Program-made: the position numbers and the translations under genes
Shown: positions 42,199 to 51,640 of the stretch, one piece after another
Numbering within the stretch: the stretch's first letter is position 1
How the letters are laid out: every line of letters starts with the position of its first letter
Assembly (NCBI RefSeq): GCF_008122525.1
Contig: NZ_VSRV01000001.1
Span: 1,612,001 to 1,676,000, forward strand
Reading direction: 5' to 3'
Source: Marinomonas sp. IMCC 4694
GTDB taxonomy: Bacteria; Pseudomonadota; Gammaproteobacteria; Pseudomonadales; Marinomonadaceae
Length of the DNA: 64,000 nt
Notes under the pieces: generated by a model
Databases searched by the model: none
Told to the model about the DNA's origin: nothing
The model's input: the letters and a program-made list of their open reading frames with translations, nothing else

Positions 42199-44808
42199 AT
42201 GAACAAACAGCAATTAGCCGCGAAGATTTGGGAATCGGCAAACCAAATGCGTTCGAAGATCGAAGCGAATGAATACAAAGACTACATTTTAGGTTTTATT
42301 TTTTATAAGTATCTCAGCGACCAATTAGTACAATTTGTAAAAGCAGAAGGCATGACAGAAGAGGACATCAAAGCCTTGGACGAAGAAGACGTAGAGACCT
42401 TCGAATTCGTACAAAGCAACCTTGGCTACTTTATCAGTTACAAGAACCTGTTCTCTACTTGGGTAGATCCTAAATCCGACTTTGATGAATCTAACGTTCG
42501 TGATGCGCTTTCTGCGTTTAGCCGACTAATTCACAAGAATCATAAGAAATTATTCGAAGGTATCTTCACCACCCTAGAAACAGGTCTTAGTAAGATAGGT
42601 GAAAGTCCAGCCAAAAGAACAAAAGCCATCAGCGATTTGTTGCATCTAATCAAAAGTATTCCGATGAATGGCAACCAGGGTTACGATGTTCTGGGTTACA
42701 TTTATGAATATCTAATTGAAAAATTTGCAGCTAATGCGGGCAAAAAAGCAGGTGAGTTCTACACACCTCATGAAGTGTCGCTTCTTATGTCGCACATCAT
42801 CGCGCACGAGCTAAAAGACAAAGACAACATTGAAATTTACGATCCCACCAGCGGTTCCGGTTCCTTATTAATCAACATTGGGCAAGCCGTAGCACAGTAT
42901 GCCAAAAATAAAGACAGCATCACCTATTACGCTCAAGAGTTAAAAGCAAACACGTACAACTTAACGCGTATGAATCTAATCATGCGAGGTATTAAAGCCA
43001 GCAACATTAAAACCCGCAATGGCGATACTCTAGAAGACGATTGGCCGTACTTTGATGAAAACGACCCGCAAGGTTCATACGAAGCTTTGTATGTCGATGC
43101 CGTAGTCTCTAACCCGCCTTATTCGCAAAACTGGGATCCAGCGTTTAAAGAGAGCGATCCACGCTATTCGCGTTTTGGTTTAGCACCGAAAACCAAAGCC
43201 GATTTTGCCTTTTTGTTGCACGACCTTTATCACTTAAAACCCGATGGTGTTATGACCATTGTACTGCCTCACGGCGTGCTTTTCAGAGGCGGTGAAGAAG
43301 GCCAAATCCGTACCCAGCTAATTGAAAATAACCACATTGATGCGATTATCGGTTTGCCGGCGAATATCTTTTTTGGCACCGGCATTCCCACTGTTATTTT
43401 GGTGCTGAAGCAAAAACGACAAAACACCGATGTGTTAATTGTCGATGCCTCCAAGCACTTTTTAAAAGAAGGCAAAAACAACAAGCTGCTAGCTTCCGAC
43501 ATCAAGCGCATCACTGATACAGTGATCAGCCGTGAAAGCATTAATAAATTCTCGAAACTGGTTAGCAAGCAGACCCTACGCGATAACGGTTATAACCTCA
43601 ACATACCGCGCTATGTGGATTCATCCGCTGCCGCGCCAAGCTGGGATTTACACGCTACCATGTTAGGCGGCATTCCCAACAGCGAGATAGCCGAGCTACA
43701 AAGTTATTGGCAAGTGTTTCCACAACTACACGCAGCTTTGTTTATGCCTAAGTCGAAAGCTTACAGTGATCTAGCTATCCCTAAAGACACAGTAAATGCC
43801 ACGATTACCCAGCACCCACAAGTGATTGAGTTTATTACTGAGTACAATCAAGCCTTTAACGGCTTTGACGACTATTTGAATAACACTCTCATTCAAGGTT
43901 GGGCAACAGTTAACCGCAATCAACAAGAAGCGCAATTAAGCAGCGAGCTATTTAACCGCCTAGCGCCTATTGCACTGATTGATAAATACCAGGCTTACCA
44001 ACACCAGAACAACCAATGGCAAACTATCAGTGCCGACCTGGAGATGATGCAAACCGAAGGTTTTGCGGCGACCAAACTGGTTGACCCTAACATGGTTATC
44101 AAAAAGAAGGACGGGAAAGATACTGAGGTACAAGACGGTTGGAAAGGTCACATACTGCCGTTTGATTTAGTGCAACAAACACATCTCAATGCAGAGCTAC
44201 AAGCTCTGGCAGAACAAGAAAACCGTTTAGCGGAAATCGCTAGCAACCTAGAAGAAATTTTAGATTCTCTTAGTGAAGAAGAAAAAGAGCAAGATACCAT
44301 CAAAGAATCAAAAGACGGCTTTGCCAACACCGAAGTGGGCAAGATGGCTAAGGCCTTTTTGAAAGAGCAAAAAGCCAGCAAAGTTAAATTTTTAGCCGAA
44401 AGCGCTGAGCCTGAAGAAAGCTATAAAGCAAAAATAATAGCAGCCAATAAACTCATCGACGAAGAAAAAGTCCTGAAAAAAGCGGTAAAAGAAGCTCAAA
44501 TCGCCCTGCACTTAAAAACTAAAACCACTATCGAGGGTTTAAGCGATGAGCAAGTGAACGAATTGCTCCACCTCAAATGGATCGCGCCATTAAGCGAAGA
44601 GCTCGCTGCCATGCCAAGTGCTGTGATTACTCAGCTTACTAGCAAAGTACAAGCCCTTGCCGATAAATACGCGGTGACTTATTCGCAAGTGGCGAATGAG
44701 ATTAAAAACACCGAACAAGAACTGGCAGACATGATGGTTGAGCTCACTGGTAATGAATTTGATCTGCAAGGCTTGAATGAGCTCACTAACTTATTGAAGG
44801 GCGCGTAA
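42199..44808 (+). CDS. hsdM: type I restriction-modification methyltransferase subunit
   Basis: N6-adenine methyltransferase. 869 residues: N-terminal HsdM_N helical region, AdoMet motif I (PTSGSGSLLINIG, about 210-222), catalytic motif IV NPPYSQNW, then a long charged coiled-coil extension (from about 620) not present in smaller HsdM. Starts with RBS AGGAAAAGAG. hsdS follows after one base. Confidence 0.95.
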   Translation: MNKQQLAAKIWESANQMRSKIEANEYKDYILGFIFYKYLSDQLVQFVKAEGMTEEDIKALDEEDVETFEFVQSNLGYFISYKNLFSTWVDPKSDFDESNVRDALSAFSRLIHKNHKKLFEGIFTTLETGLSKIGESPAKRTKAISDLLHLIKSIPMNGNQGYDVLGYIYEYLIEKFAANAGKKAGEFYTPHEVSLLMSHIIAHELKDKDNIEIYDPTSGSGSLLINIGQAVAQYAKNKDSITYYAQELKANTYNLTRMNLIMRGIKASNIKTRNGDTLEDDWPYFDENDPQGSYEALYVDAVVSNPPYSQNWDPAFKESDPRYSRFGLAPKTKADFAFLLHDLYHLKPDGVMTIVLPHGVLFRGGEEGQIRTQLIENNHIDAIIGLPANIFFGTGIPTVILVLKQKRQNTDVLIVDASKHFLKEGKNNKLLASDIKRITDTVISRESINKFSKLVSKQTLRDNGYNLNIPRYVDSSAAAPSWDLHATMLGGIPNSEIAELQSYWQVFPQLHAALFMPKSKAYSDLAIPKDTVNATITQHPQVIEFITEYNQAFNGFDDYLNNTLIQGWATVNRNQQEAQLSSELFNRLAPIALIDKYQAYQHQNNQWQTISADLEMMQTEGFAATKLVDPNMVIKKKDGKDTEVQDGWKGHILPFDLVQQTHLNAELQALAEQENRLAEIASNLEEILDSLSEEEKEQDTIKESKDGFANTEVGKMAKAFLKEQKASKVKFLAESAEPEESYKAKIIAANKLIDEEKVLKKAVKEAQIALHLKTKTTIEGLSDEQVNELLHLKWIAPLSEELAAMPSAVITQLTSKVQALADKYAVTYSQVANEIKNTEQELADMMVELTGNEFDLQGLNELTNLLKGA

Positions 44809-44809
44809 G

Positions 44810-45421
44810 ATGAGTATGGAAAATAACGTGCCTGAGATCCGCTTTAAGGGGTTCAGTGGAGAGTGGGAGGAGAAACTTCTAAACAATGAAGTCGAACTTT
44901 TTAGTGGACTGACGTACTCGCCAAAGGACATACGAAAGGAAGGTGTTTTTGTAATTCGTTCTTCAAATGTAAAAAATGGTCAACTTGTTCAAGCTGATAA
45001 TGTTTATGTTAATCCTGAAGTAGTTAATTGCAGCAATGTACAAAATGGAGACATTATTGTTGTTGTTCGTAACGGCTCAAGATCTTTAATTGGAAAGCAT
45101 GCACAAGTAAATTCGTGTATGGATAAAACTGTCATTGGGGCTTTTATGACAGGCATTAGAGGCAGGCAGCCTGAGTTTATCAATGCCTTATTTGATACTA
45201 ACCAATTTACGGCTCAAGTTGATAAAAACTTAGGGGCAACCATAAATCAGATTACCAATGGGGCTTTTAATAGCATGGCTTTTATGTTCCCTGAGGAGCT
45301 AGAACAAGCCGCCATCGGCAACTACTTCAAAAAGCTCGATACGCTGATCAATCAACACCAACAACAAATCACCAAACTCAATAACATCAAGCAAGCCTGC
45401 TTGAGCAAGATGTTTGTCTAG
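44810..45421 (+). CDS. hsdS: type I specificity subunit, half-size (one TRD)
   Basis: 203 residues only; standard HsdS is about 400 with two target recognition domains. Here the conserved N-terminal block (VPEIRFKGFSGEWEEKLL) leads into one TRD, which runs directly into the C-terminal conserved helix (AIGNYFKKLDTLINQHQQQI, then LNNIKQACLSKMFV). The ends are both intact, so it looks like a functional half-S unit, not a random truncation. Such subunits can dimerise to read a palindromic target. Sits between hsdM and hsdR. Confidence 0.9.
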   Translation: MSMENNVPEIRFKGFSGEWEEKLLNNEVELFSGLTYSPKDIRKEGVFVIRSSNVKNGQLVQADNVYVNPEVVNCSNVQNGDIIVVVRNGSRSLIGKHAQVNSCMDKTVIGAFMTGIRGRQPEFINALFDTNQFTAQVDKNLGATINQITNGAFNSMAFMFPEELEQAAIGNYFKKLDTLINQHQQQITKLNNIKQACLSKMFV

Positions 45422-45433
45422 CAGGGAGCAACC

Positions 45434-48400
45434 ATGACCACTTTTAAAACCGAAGCGCAATTTGAGCAAGCCTTTATTGATGTGTTAGTCAATAAAGGGT
45501 GGGAATCGGAGGTGTTAAAAAACAAGACTGAAGCTGATTTACTGCAAAATTGGGCGAATATCTTATTTGAAAATAATCGCCAGCGGGATCGTTTGAATGA
45601 TGTGCCGCTTACTCCCAGCGAAATGCAGCAAATTATTGAGCAAATCAAAGAGCTCAAAACCCCGCTTAAGCTCAATGGTTTGATTAACGGTAAAACCGTC
45701 GCCATTAAGCGTGACAACCCAGACGATAAAGAACACCTTGGCAAAGAAGTCAGCCTAAAAATTTACGACCGCCAAGAAATCGCCGCCGGCCAAAGCCGCT
45801 ACCAAATTGTACAACAACCCAAATTTGAACGTGGTAGCCCTCTGCGTAATGATCGTCGTGGCGATGTATTGTTACTCATTAACGGTATGCCAGTGATTCA
45901 TGTGGAACTTAAGCGTAGCGGCATTCCAGTCAGTCAAGCGGTCAATCAAATAGAGAAATACAGCAAAGAAGGCATCTTTAGCGGGTTGTTTTCGTTGATT
46001 CAGGTGTTTGTGGCGATGGAGCCATATGAAGCAAAATACTTTGCTAATCCAGGCTTAGACGGCAAGTTTAACCCTGACTACCAATTTAACTGGGCCGATT
46101 TTAATAACGAGCCGGTGAATCACTGGAAAGAGATCGCCTCAACTCTGTTATCTATCCCTATGGCGCATCAGCTCATTGGTTTTTATACCGTTGCCGACGA
46201 TACCGATGGCGTACTCAAGGTGATGCGCAGCTATCAATATTACGCCGCCAATGCCATCTCAGATAAAGTCGCTAAAACCAATTGGCAACAAATGGGTAGC
46301 AGCACAAACAACGTAGATCGGTTAGGTGGTTATATCTGGCATACCACGGGCTCAGGTAAAACCATGACCAGCTTTAAATCGGCACAGTTGATTGCGCAAT
46401 CCAGGGATGCCGATAAAGTCATTTTTTTAATGGACCGTATCGAGCTGGGTACTCAGTCGCTGGTGGAATATCGCAACTTTGCCGGTGATGGCGAAGACGT
46501 ACAAGCTACCGAAAATACCCATGTGCTCATCACTAAATTAAAAAGTACCGATCCAGCACAAACGTTAATTGTTAGCTCTATTCAAAAAATGAGTAACATC
46601 TTTGAAGAGGTGGATGATACAGGTACGGCAACGCTTATATCCACAAATACGGCTGACATTGAGAAGATCCGTGCTAAGCGGTTGGTCTTTATTGTAGACG
46701 AAGCCCACCGTTCCACTTTTGGCGATATGCTCAGCATTATTAAACGTACTTTTCCTCGCGCATTATTTTTTGGCTTTACCGGTACGCCCATACAAGAAGA
46801 AAACGAAAAAAAGGGTAACACCACCAGCACGGTGTTTGGCAACGAACTACACCGCTACAGCATTGCCGATGGTATTCGAGATGGAAATGTCTTAGGTTTT
46901 GACCCTTATAAAGTCAGTACCTTTAAAGACAAAGATATTCGTCAAGCCGTTGCCCTTGAAGAAGCCAAGGCAGATTCGGTAGCTGATGCATTATCGACTC
47001 CAGCCAAGAAGAAAAAGTTTAACCACTTTATGAATGATGTACCTATGGCAGGGTATAAAGCCCCAACAGGTAAATACATCAAAGGCATAGAAGATTATGT
47101 GCCAAAAACGCAGTATTTGACCGATGCACACCAAGAAAAAGTGGTTGAAGATATTCTGCAAAATTGGGACGTACTCAGCCAAGACAGTAAGTTCCATGCC
47201 ATTTTAGCCACTAACAGCATTGCCGAGGCAATCGATTATTACCGACGTTTAAAAGCAGCCAAACCAGAACTTAAGATTTCAGCACTGTTTGACCCGAATA
47301 TTGATAACGATGGCAGCGGCAATAGAGGGCCTACATTTAAAGGTGATGGCCTAGAAGAAATCATGGCTGATTATAATGCATGCTATGGCCAAGATTTTGA
47401 TTTTGCCCGTCACGCAGCCTTTAAAAAAGATTTGGCCGCACGCCTAGCTCACAAAAAACCGTATGAGCGCATTCATACAGATCCCACAAAACAGCTGGAT
47501 TTATTGATTGTGGTGGACCAAATGCTGACAGGGTTTGACTCAAAATGGCTCAATACCTTGTATTTGGACAAGGTCATTAAATACCAAAATATTATTCAAG
47601 CTTTTTCACGTACTAACCGGTTATTCGGACCCGATAAGCCCCACGGCACCATTCGCTATTACCGTTACCCACATACTATGGCGCAACATATTGAAGACGC
47701 GGTAAAGCTATATTCAGGTGACCGTCCTATTGGGTTATTTGTTGACAGATTAGAAAGCAACTTGGAAGCAATGAATGAGATTGCCGCAGACATTACCGAG
47801 TTGTTTACCAATGCCGGTGTAGAAAATTTTGAAAAAATTCCTGATGACCCCGAAGCCTGCGCTAAATTTGCCGACTTGTTTAAAACATTCAATCAGCACT
47901 TGGAAGCCGCCAAAGTACAAGGTTTTCATTGGAGTGAGCTGACTTATTTATTTGGTGATCATTTACTTGGTAATAAGGATGATCAACATGAAGTAACGCT
48001 TACTATAGGCGAACAAACCTATTTAAGTTTAGTTCTACGTTACAAAGAGCTGGCAGGCCAAAGCTATGGTGGTGGTTCGGGAGGCGGTGATGTGCCTTTT
48101 GATATCAGCGGTTATCTTACCGAAATTGATACGGGCAAAATCGACTCTGATTACATGAATAGTCGCTTTGAGAAATATCTAAAAGAACTAGATAAAAACC
48201 AAGATAAAGCGAGTGTCGAAATAACTCTTAACGAATTGCATAAGTCATTTTCATCGCTTACCCAAAGCGAACAAAAATACGCCAAATTATTTTTGAACGA
48301 CTTACAGCGTGGCGATGCTGAGTTGATAGAAGGTCACCGCTTTAGAGACTACATCAACGACTTCAAAGATAACGCTGAGAATGCTCGCCTCAATGCGGTT

Positions 48401-48640
48401 GTAGACGCCTTAGGTGTAGATAAAAGCCTGCTAGTTAGCTTAATTAACCACAAAGTTGATGAGAAAAATTTAAACAACTTTGGCCGCTTTGACGCGCTTA
48501 AAGAATCGGTTGATAAGGAAAAAGCGAAAGTACACTTTGAGAATTTAGAGCGATCCACGATTCCAGTATTCAAGGTAAACATGAGAGTAGACAAGATGCT
48601 TAAGGACTTTATTCTGAGTGGTAATGTTGAACACAATTGA
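45434..48640 (+). CDS. hsdR: type I restriction endonuclease/translocase subunit
   Basis: 1068 residues. Order: PD-(D/E)XK nuclease (RRGDVLLLINGMPVIHVELKR, about 140-160), SF2 helicase motif I HTTGSGKTMTSFKSAQ, DEAH box FIVDEAHRSTFGD, motif III FFGFTGTP, motif VI QAFSRTNRL, and a helical C-terminal domain for binding HsdM. GGGAGC precedes the ATG, 12 bases after hsdS. Last gene of the hsdMSR set. Confidence 0.96.
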   Translation: MTTFKTEAQFEQAFIDVLVNKGWESEVLKNKTEADLLQNWANILFENNRQRDRLNDVPLTPSEMQQIIEQIKELKTPLKLNGLINGKTVAIKRDNPDDKEHLGKEVSLKIYDRQEIAAGQSRYQIVQQPKFERGSPLRNDRRGDVLLLINGMPVIHVELKRSGIPVSQAVNQIEKYSKEGIFSGLFSLIQVFVAMEPYEAKYFANPGLDGKFNPDYQFNWADFNNEPVNHWKEIASTLLSIPMAHQLIGFYTVADDTDGVLKVMRSYQYYAANAISDKVAKTNWQQMGSSTNNVDRLGGYIWHTTGSGKTMTSFKSAQLIAQSRDADKVIFLMDRIELGTQSLVEYRNFAGDGEDVQATENTHVLITKLKSTDPAQTLIVSSIQKMSNIFEEVDDTGTATLISTNTADIEKIRAKRLVFIVDEAHRSTFGDMLSIIKRTFPRALFFGFTGTPIQEENEKKGNTTSTVFGNELHRYSIADGIRDGNVLGFDPYKVSTFKDKDIRQAVALEEAKADSVADALSTPAKKKKFNHFMNDVPMAGYKAPTGKYIKGIEDYVPKTQYLTDAHQEKVVEDILQNWDVLSQDSKFHAILATNSIAEAIDYYRRLKAAKPELKISALFDPNIDNDGSGNRGPTFKGDGLEEIMADYNACYGQDFDFARHAAFKKDLAARLAHKKPYERIHTDPTKQLDLLIVVDQMLTGFDSKWLNTLYLDKVIKYQNIIQAFSRTNRLFGPDKPHGTIRYYRYPHTMAQHIEDAVKLYSGDRPIGLFVDRLESNLEAMNEIAADITELFTNAGVENFEKIPDDPEACAKFADLFKTFNQHLEAAKVQGFHWSELTYLFGDHLLGNKDDQHEVTLTIGEQTYLSLVLRYKELAGQSYGGGSGGGDVPFDISGYLTEIDTGKIDSDYMNSRFEKYLKELDKNQDKASVEITLNELHKSFSSLTQSEQKYAKLFLNDLQRGDAELIEGHRFRDYINDFKDNAENARLNAVVDALGVDKSLLVSLINHKVDEKNLNNFGRFDALKESVDKEKAKVHFENLERSTIPVFKVNMRVDKMLKDFILSGNVEHN

Positions 48641-48775
48641 TCGTGCTTAATAAAGTAAACGAAAACTACGAGTAGCGACTAAGGGCTTTCGTTATCTGAA
48701 GGCCACTTAAAATTAGACAGATATACTCTCCAATATCTTAAGTTACTTTTACCATTTTTAAGGAACTGTTTTGGT

Positions 48776-49762
48776 ATGCCATACACGCCACCATTTGAAT
48801 TGACCCACACCATGATGCGTTTGGTCGCTGAAATCTCTCAGCAAGTCGGTGAGTGGACAGCGACGAATAAAGATAAGCTCGTTCCTAAGCTAAGAAAAGA
48901 AAACCGTATACGCACGATCCAGGCTTCTCTTGCGGTCGAACAGAATACTTTATCGTTGGAGCAGGTCACGGCTTTGGTAGATGGCAAGACAGTCCTTGGC
49001 TCACCAAAAGAGATTCAAGAAGTTCATAACGCCTTCGCTGTTTATGAATCGATGGACAAATGGCATGAAACAAGCGGTGATGATTTACTTGAAGCACATG
49101 CCATCATGATGAAAGGGCTGCTAACGGACGCAGGTCAGTGGCGTAATGGTGGTGCTGGTATCTATCGGGGAGATCAGTTAGTACATATGGCGCCACCAGC
49201 AAACCAAGTGCCTCGACTCATGATTCAGTTGATGGACTGGTTAAAAAAAACGGATGCACATCCTCTTATTGCTTCTGCTGCATTTCACTACGAATTTGAA
49301 TTTATTCACCCTTTTAGTGATGGAAATGGTCGTATAGGTCGTTTTTGGCAGACACTAGTATTAAAGAGTTGGCATCCTTTACTTGCCTTTTTGCCGGTAG
49401 AAACCGTCATCAAAGCGAGACAAGAAGAATACTATCAATCGCTTCGAGAAGCGGACTCTAGATCTGATTGCAGTGTTTTTATTGAATTTTTGTTATCTGC
49501 TATCAATGAGTCACTTACGGAGGCCATTCAGTCAGAAGAAAAAATGCGGGTAGAAGTGAAGGATAAAACGCGGGTAAAAACAACAGATCAAATATTAGAC
49601 GTTTTAAAAGAGTATCCACACTTAGCTCTCATCGATGTTGCTAACCGAATAGGTCGTTCTGTGAGTACTGTAGAACGAGCGGTTTCAAAATTAAAGCAGG
49701 AAGGGCGCTTAGAGTACCAAGGCTCTAAGAAGAATGGTGTTTGGCTGGTTAGAGAAGTTTAA
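48776..49762 (+). CDS. class II Fic protein with C-terminal winged helix
   Basis: AMPylase-type enzyme. 328 residues: an N-terminal inhibitory helix with Ser51-x3-Glu55-x-Asn57 (SLAVEQNTLS, the autoinhibitory glutamate of class II Fic), the Fic active-site loop HPFSDGNGRIGR beginning at His178, and a C-terminal winged-helix domain (YPHLALIDVANRIGRSVSTVERAVSKLKQEGRL). This is the common stand-alone Fic/DUF4172-like layout. AAGGAACTG is upstream. A 57-aa gene follows after 55 bp. Confidence 0.93.
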   Translation: MPYTPPFELTHTMMRLVAEISQQVGEWTATNKDKLVPKLRKENRIRTIQASLAVEQNTLSLEQVTALVDGKTVLGSPKEIQEVHNAFAVYESMDKWHETSGDDLLEAHAIMMKGLLTDAGQWRNGGAGIYRGDQLVHMAPPANQVPRLMIQLMDWLKKTDAHPLIASAAFHYEFEFIHPFSDGNGRIGRFWQTLVLKSWHPLLAFLPVETVIKARQEEYYQSLREADSRSDCSVFIEFLLSAINESLTEAIQSEEKMRVEVKDKTRVKTTDQILDVLKEYPHLALIDVANRIGRSVSTVERAVSKLKQEGRLEYQGSKKNGVWLVREV

Positions 49763-49817
49763 AGTAGTGGTATCTTATTAAAAATACACCAAGAAAAACC
49801 AAGAAAGAGAGCAGACA

Positions 49818-49991
49818 ATGTCGACCAGAAAACCTGAAAAAGTTAAGTCCACCCCTTTTTCCGACTTTATCCGCTATGCCTCAACGTCAGAAAAACAAGT
49901 GTTTTTTGAGAAAGTAAGAGATTTAGCCATTGAAGATCAGCGGCAAGTTATCGTTCAAGCGGAAGGATTAAAGGATAAAAAGGGGAAATGA
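49818..49991 (+). CDS. 57-aa protein downstream of Fic, function unknown
   Basis: A short open frame with AGAGAG before the ATG: STPFSDFIRYASTSEKQVF then FEKVRDLAIEDQRQVIVQAEG, helical and charged. It lies 55 bp after the Fic gene. Peptides of this STPFSDFIR type occur next to defence and TA genes, but I cannot give a specific role; it could be a Fic antitoxin-like partner. Confidence 0.6.
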   Translation: MSTRKPEKVKSTPFSDFIRYASTSEKQVFFEKVRDLAIEDQRQVIVQAEGLKDKKGK

Positions 49992-50281
49992 TTTTTCTGA
50001 CTGCTTCAATGTTGGCTAGAGAGTGGTTGCTTTAAACCAAAGTTATGTCATTAACCTTTTTTTTTGATGCAAATCACCTCTTTGATAGGCGACTTCTGAT
50101 TGATCCTTCAGTTTGTGGGCTAGGGCATGTTCAATAATTTCTCTAGGGAAGCTGGTGGTTTCACCGGCTATATTTTTAAAAACAGTTAATCACAAAGTTT
50201 CATTTGGCGTTTTCAGTCAGGATTGTGGTAAAGTCTTTGTAAAGGGAATTCATAAAAGTTTTACTCCAGTAAGGAAGCTTT

Positions 50282-51286
50282 GTGGCTACTAAGCAAGACA
50301 CTTTATTTCGCACATTTGCCATGCTGCGAACCATACCAAAAGAACCTAGATACAAAGCCACCTCTACTATCCATGCAGCCTTAGAAGAAAAAGGCTTTAA
50401 AGTATCATTGCGAACAGTTCAGCGAGATCTTAACGCAATGACAAGTCATTTGCCTTTATATTGCAAAGAAGGGAATGGCGAATATCGTTGGAGTTTGTCT
50501 GCGTCATTTAATGATTCCAAGATAGGCCTTGATACCCCAACAGCGTTGACCTTGGTGCTTGCTCACGAATACCTTTCTGGTCTATTGCCACAAATCGTTG
50601 TCGATCAAATCACGTCACAATTTCAAGCGGCTCAACAATACCTCAATGCCTTGCCCTCCAACCATTACTCAGGCTGGGCCAATCGCATAAAAGCACTTCC
50701 CAGTGGTAAAACTCTGATCCCCGCCAAAATTAAAAAAGGCATTTGGGAGGCGGTTTCAGAGTCGGTATTAGAAGAATACGCTATTGATGTTATTTACCTA
50801 AGCCGCAAAAAGAACGAACCCAAAGAATACACCCTTCACCCACAAGGCATCGTTGTAAGAGGCAGTGTCAGTTATTTACTAGCAACGGTAAAAGACTACG
50901 ATGAGGTTCGTCAATTTGCTCTGCACAGAATTCAAAAAGTAGAGCGATCAGATAGAGCGTATCGACACCTAGAAGGCTTCAGCCTTAGTACATATATCGA
51001 TCAAGGAGGTTTCAGCTACCGTCAGTCATCAGACACCAAAAAGCTGCAAGCCAAGGTTACCAGCGAAATCGCCTGGTTACTGTCGGAAACGCCAATCAGT
51101 CAAGATCAGGAACTATCCGAAGCGGAAGAGGGTTGGTATTGGCTTAACGCCAGCGTGGCGGATGATCAGCAAACACTCTGGTGGATACAAGGTTATGGTG
51201 CTGCAATCGATGTCCTCAAGCCAGTCGAATGGCGTGATCATATTCACCAGCAGGCAAGGTCTATTCTAGGATTTGAGAGTTCGTAA
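50282..51286 (+). CDS. WYL-domain transcriptional regulator
   Basis: 334 residues: N-terminal HTH (RYKATSTIHAALEEKGFKVSLRTVQRDLNAM, about 21-51) and a C-terminal WYL domain (VIYLSRKKNEPKEYTLHPQGIVVRGSVSYLLATVKDYDEVRQFALHRIQKVE) plus WCX-like end. WYL proteins (BrxR/CapW type) repress defence operons and sense nucleotides or DNA fragments. The start is GTG with AAGGAAG upstream. It lies between the Fic module and the AT-rich membrane gene, the likely target. Confidence 0.92.
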   Translation: MATKQDTLFRTFAMLRTIPKEPRYKATSTIHAALEEKGFKVSLRTVQRDLNAMTSHLPLYCKEGNGEYRWSLSASFNDSKIGLDTPTALTLVLAHEYLSGLLPQIVVDQITSQFQAAQQYLNALPSNHYSGWANRIKALPSGKTLIPAKIKKGIWEAVSESVLEEYAIDVIYLSRKKNEPKEYTLHPQGIVVRGSVSYLLATVKDYDEVRQFALHRIQKVERSDRAYRHLEGFSLSTYIDQGGFSYRQSSDTKKLQAKVTSEIAWLLSETPISQDQELSEAEEGWYWLNASVADDQQTLWWIQGYGAAIDVLKPVEWRDHIHQQARSILGFESS

Positions 51287-51640
51287 CAAATTATTGAAAT
51301 ATGACGACACAGATTGTCGTAAGTTCTCATTAAAATCTAAATTAACCTATTCGTTTTAATTTTTATAAGTTAAATATGATGACAGTTCAGAATAAAAACC
51401 GTTATTTTCCGTAGAAAAGAGTGATTTCCTTTTTCTATTTAAATGCTTAGTAATGTTTCAAAAGCTGATTTTATTAGACGATAAATCTAAATCATCCGAT
51501 TGATTTTTCAAGTTTATATGATTATTTAATAGCCAATCTAAAATTATTACATATATTAAGATAAATTTATACATGCAAAATTTTATCTTGATAAAGCCAA
51601 ATTATTTAGGATAATTCTGTTTTTTAATAAGGAAATTGTA
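51287..51640. other. 354-bp gene-free region before the AT-rich membrane gene
   Basis: Very AT-rich. ACGACA-CAGAT-TGTCGT at 51304-51320 is a perfect 6-5-6 inverted repeat 18 bp after the WYL stop, a candidate regulator site. No other gene is supported; an AT-rich promoter for the next gene is expected here. Confidence 0.45.
51304..51320. promoter_or_regulatory. 6-5-6 inverted repeat, candidate WYL operator
   Basis: ACGACA and TGTCGT surround CAGAT. Its position right after the WYL gene and before the AT-rich gene makes it a possible operator; binding is not known. Confidence 0.35.

Noticed and set aside
43269..43568. Minus-strand ORFs inside hsdM and hsdR
   Set aside because: They lie fully within well-supported genes and show no domain resemblance.
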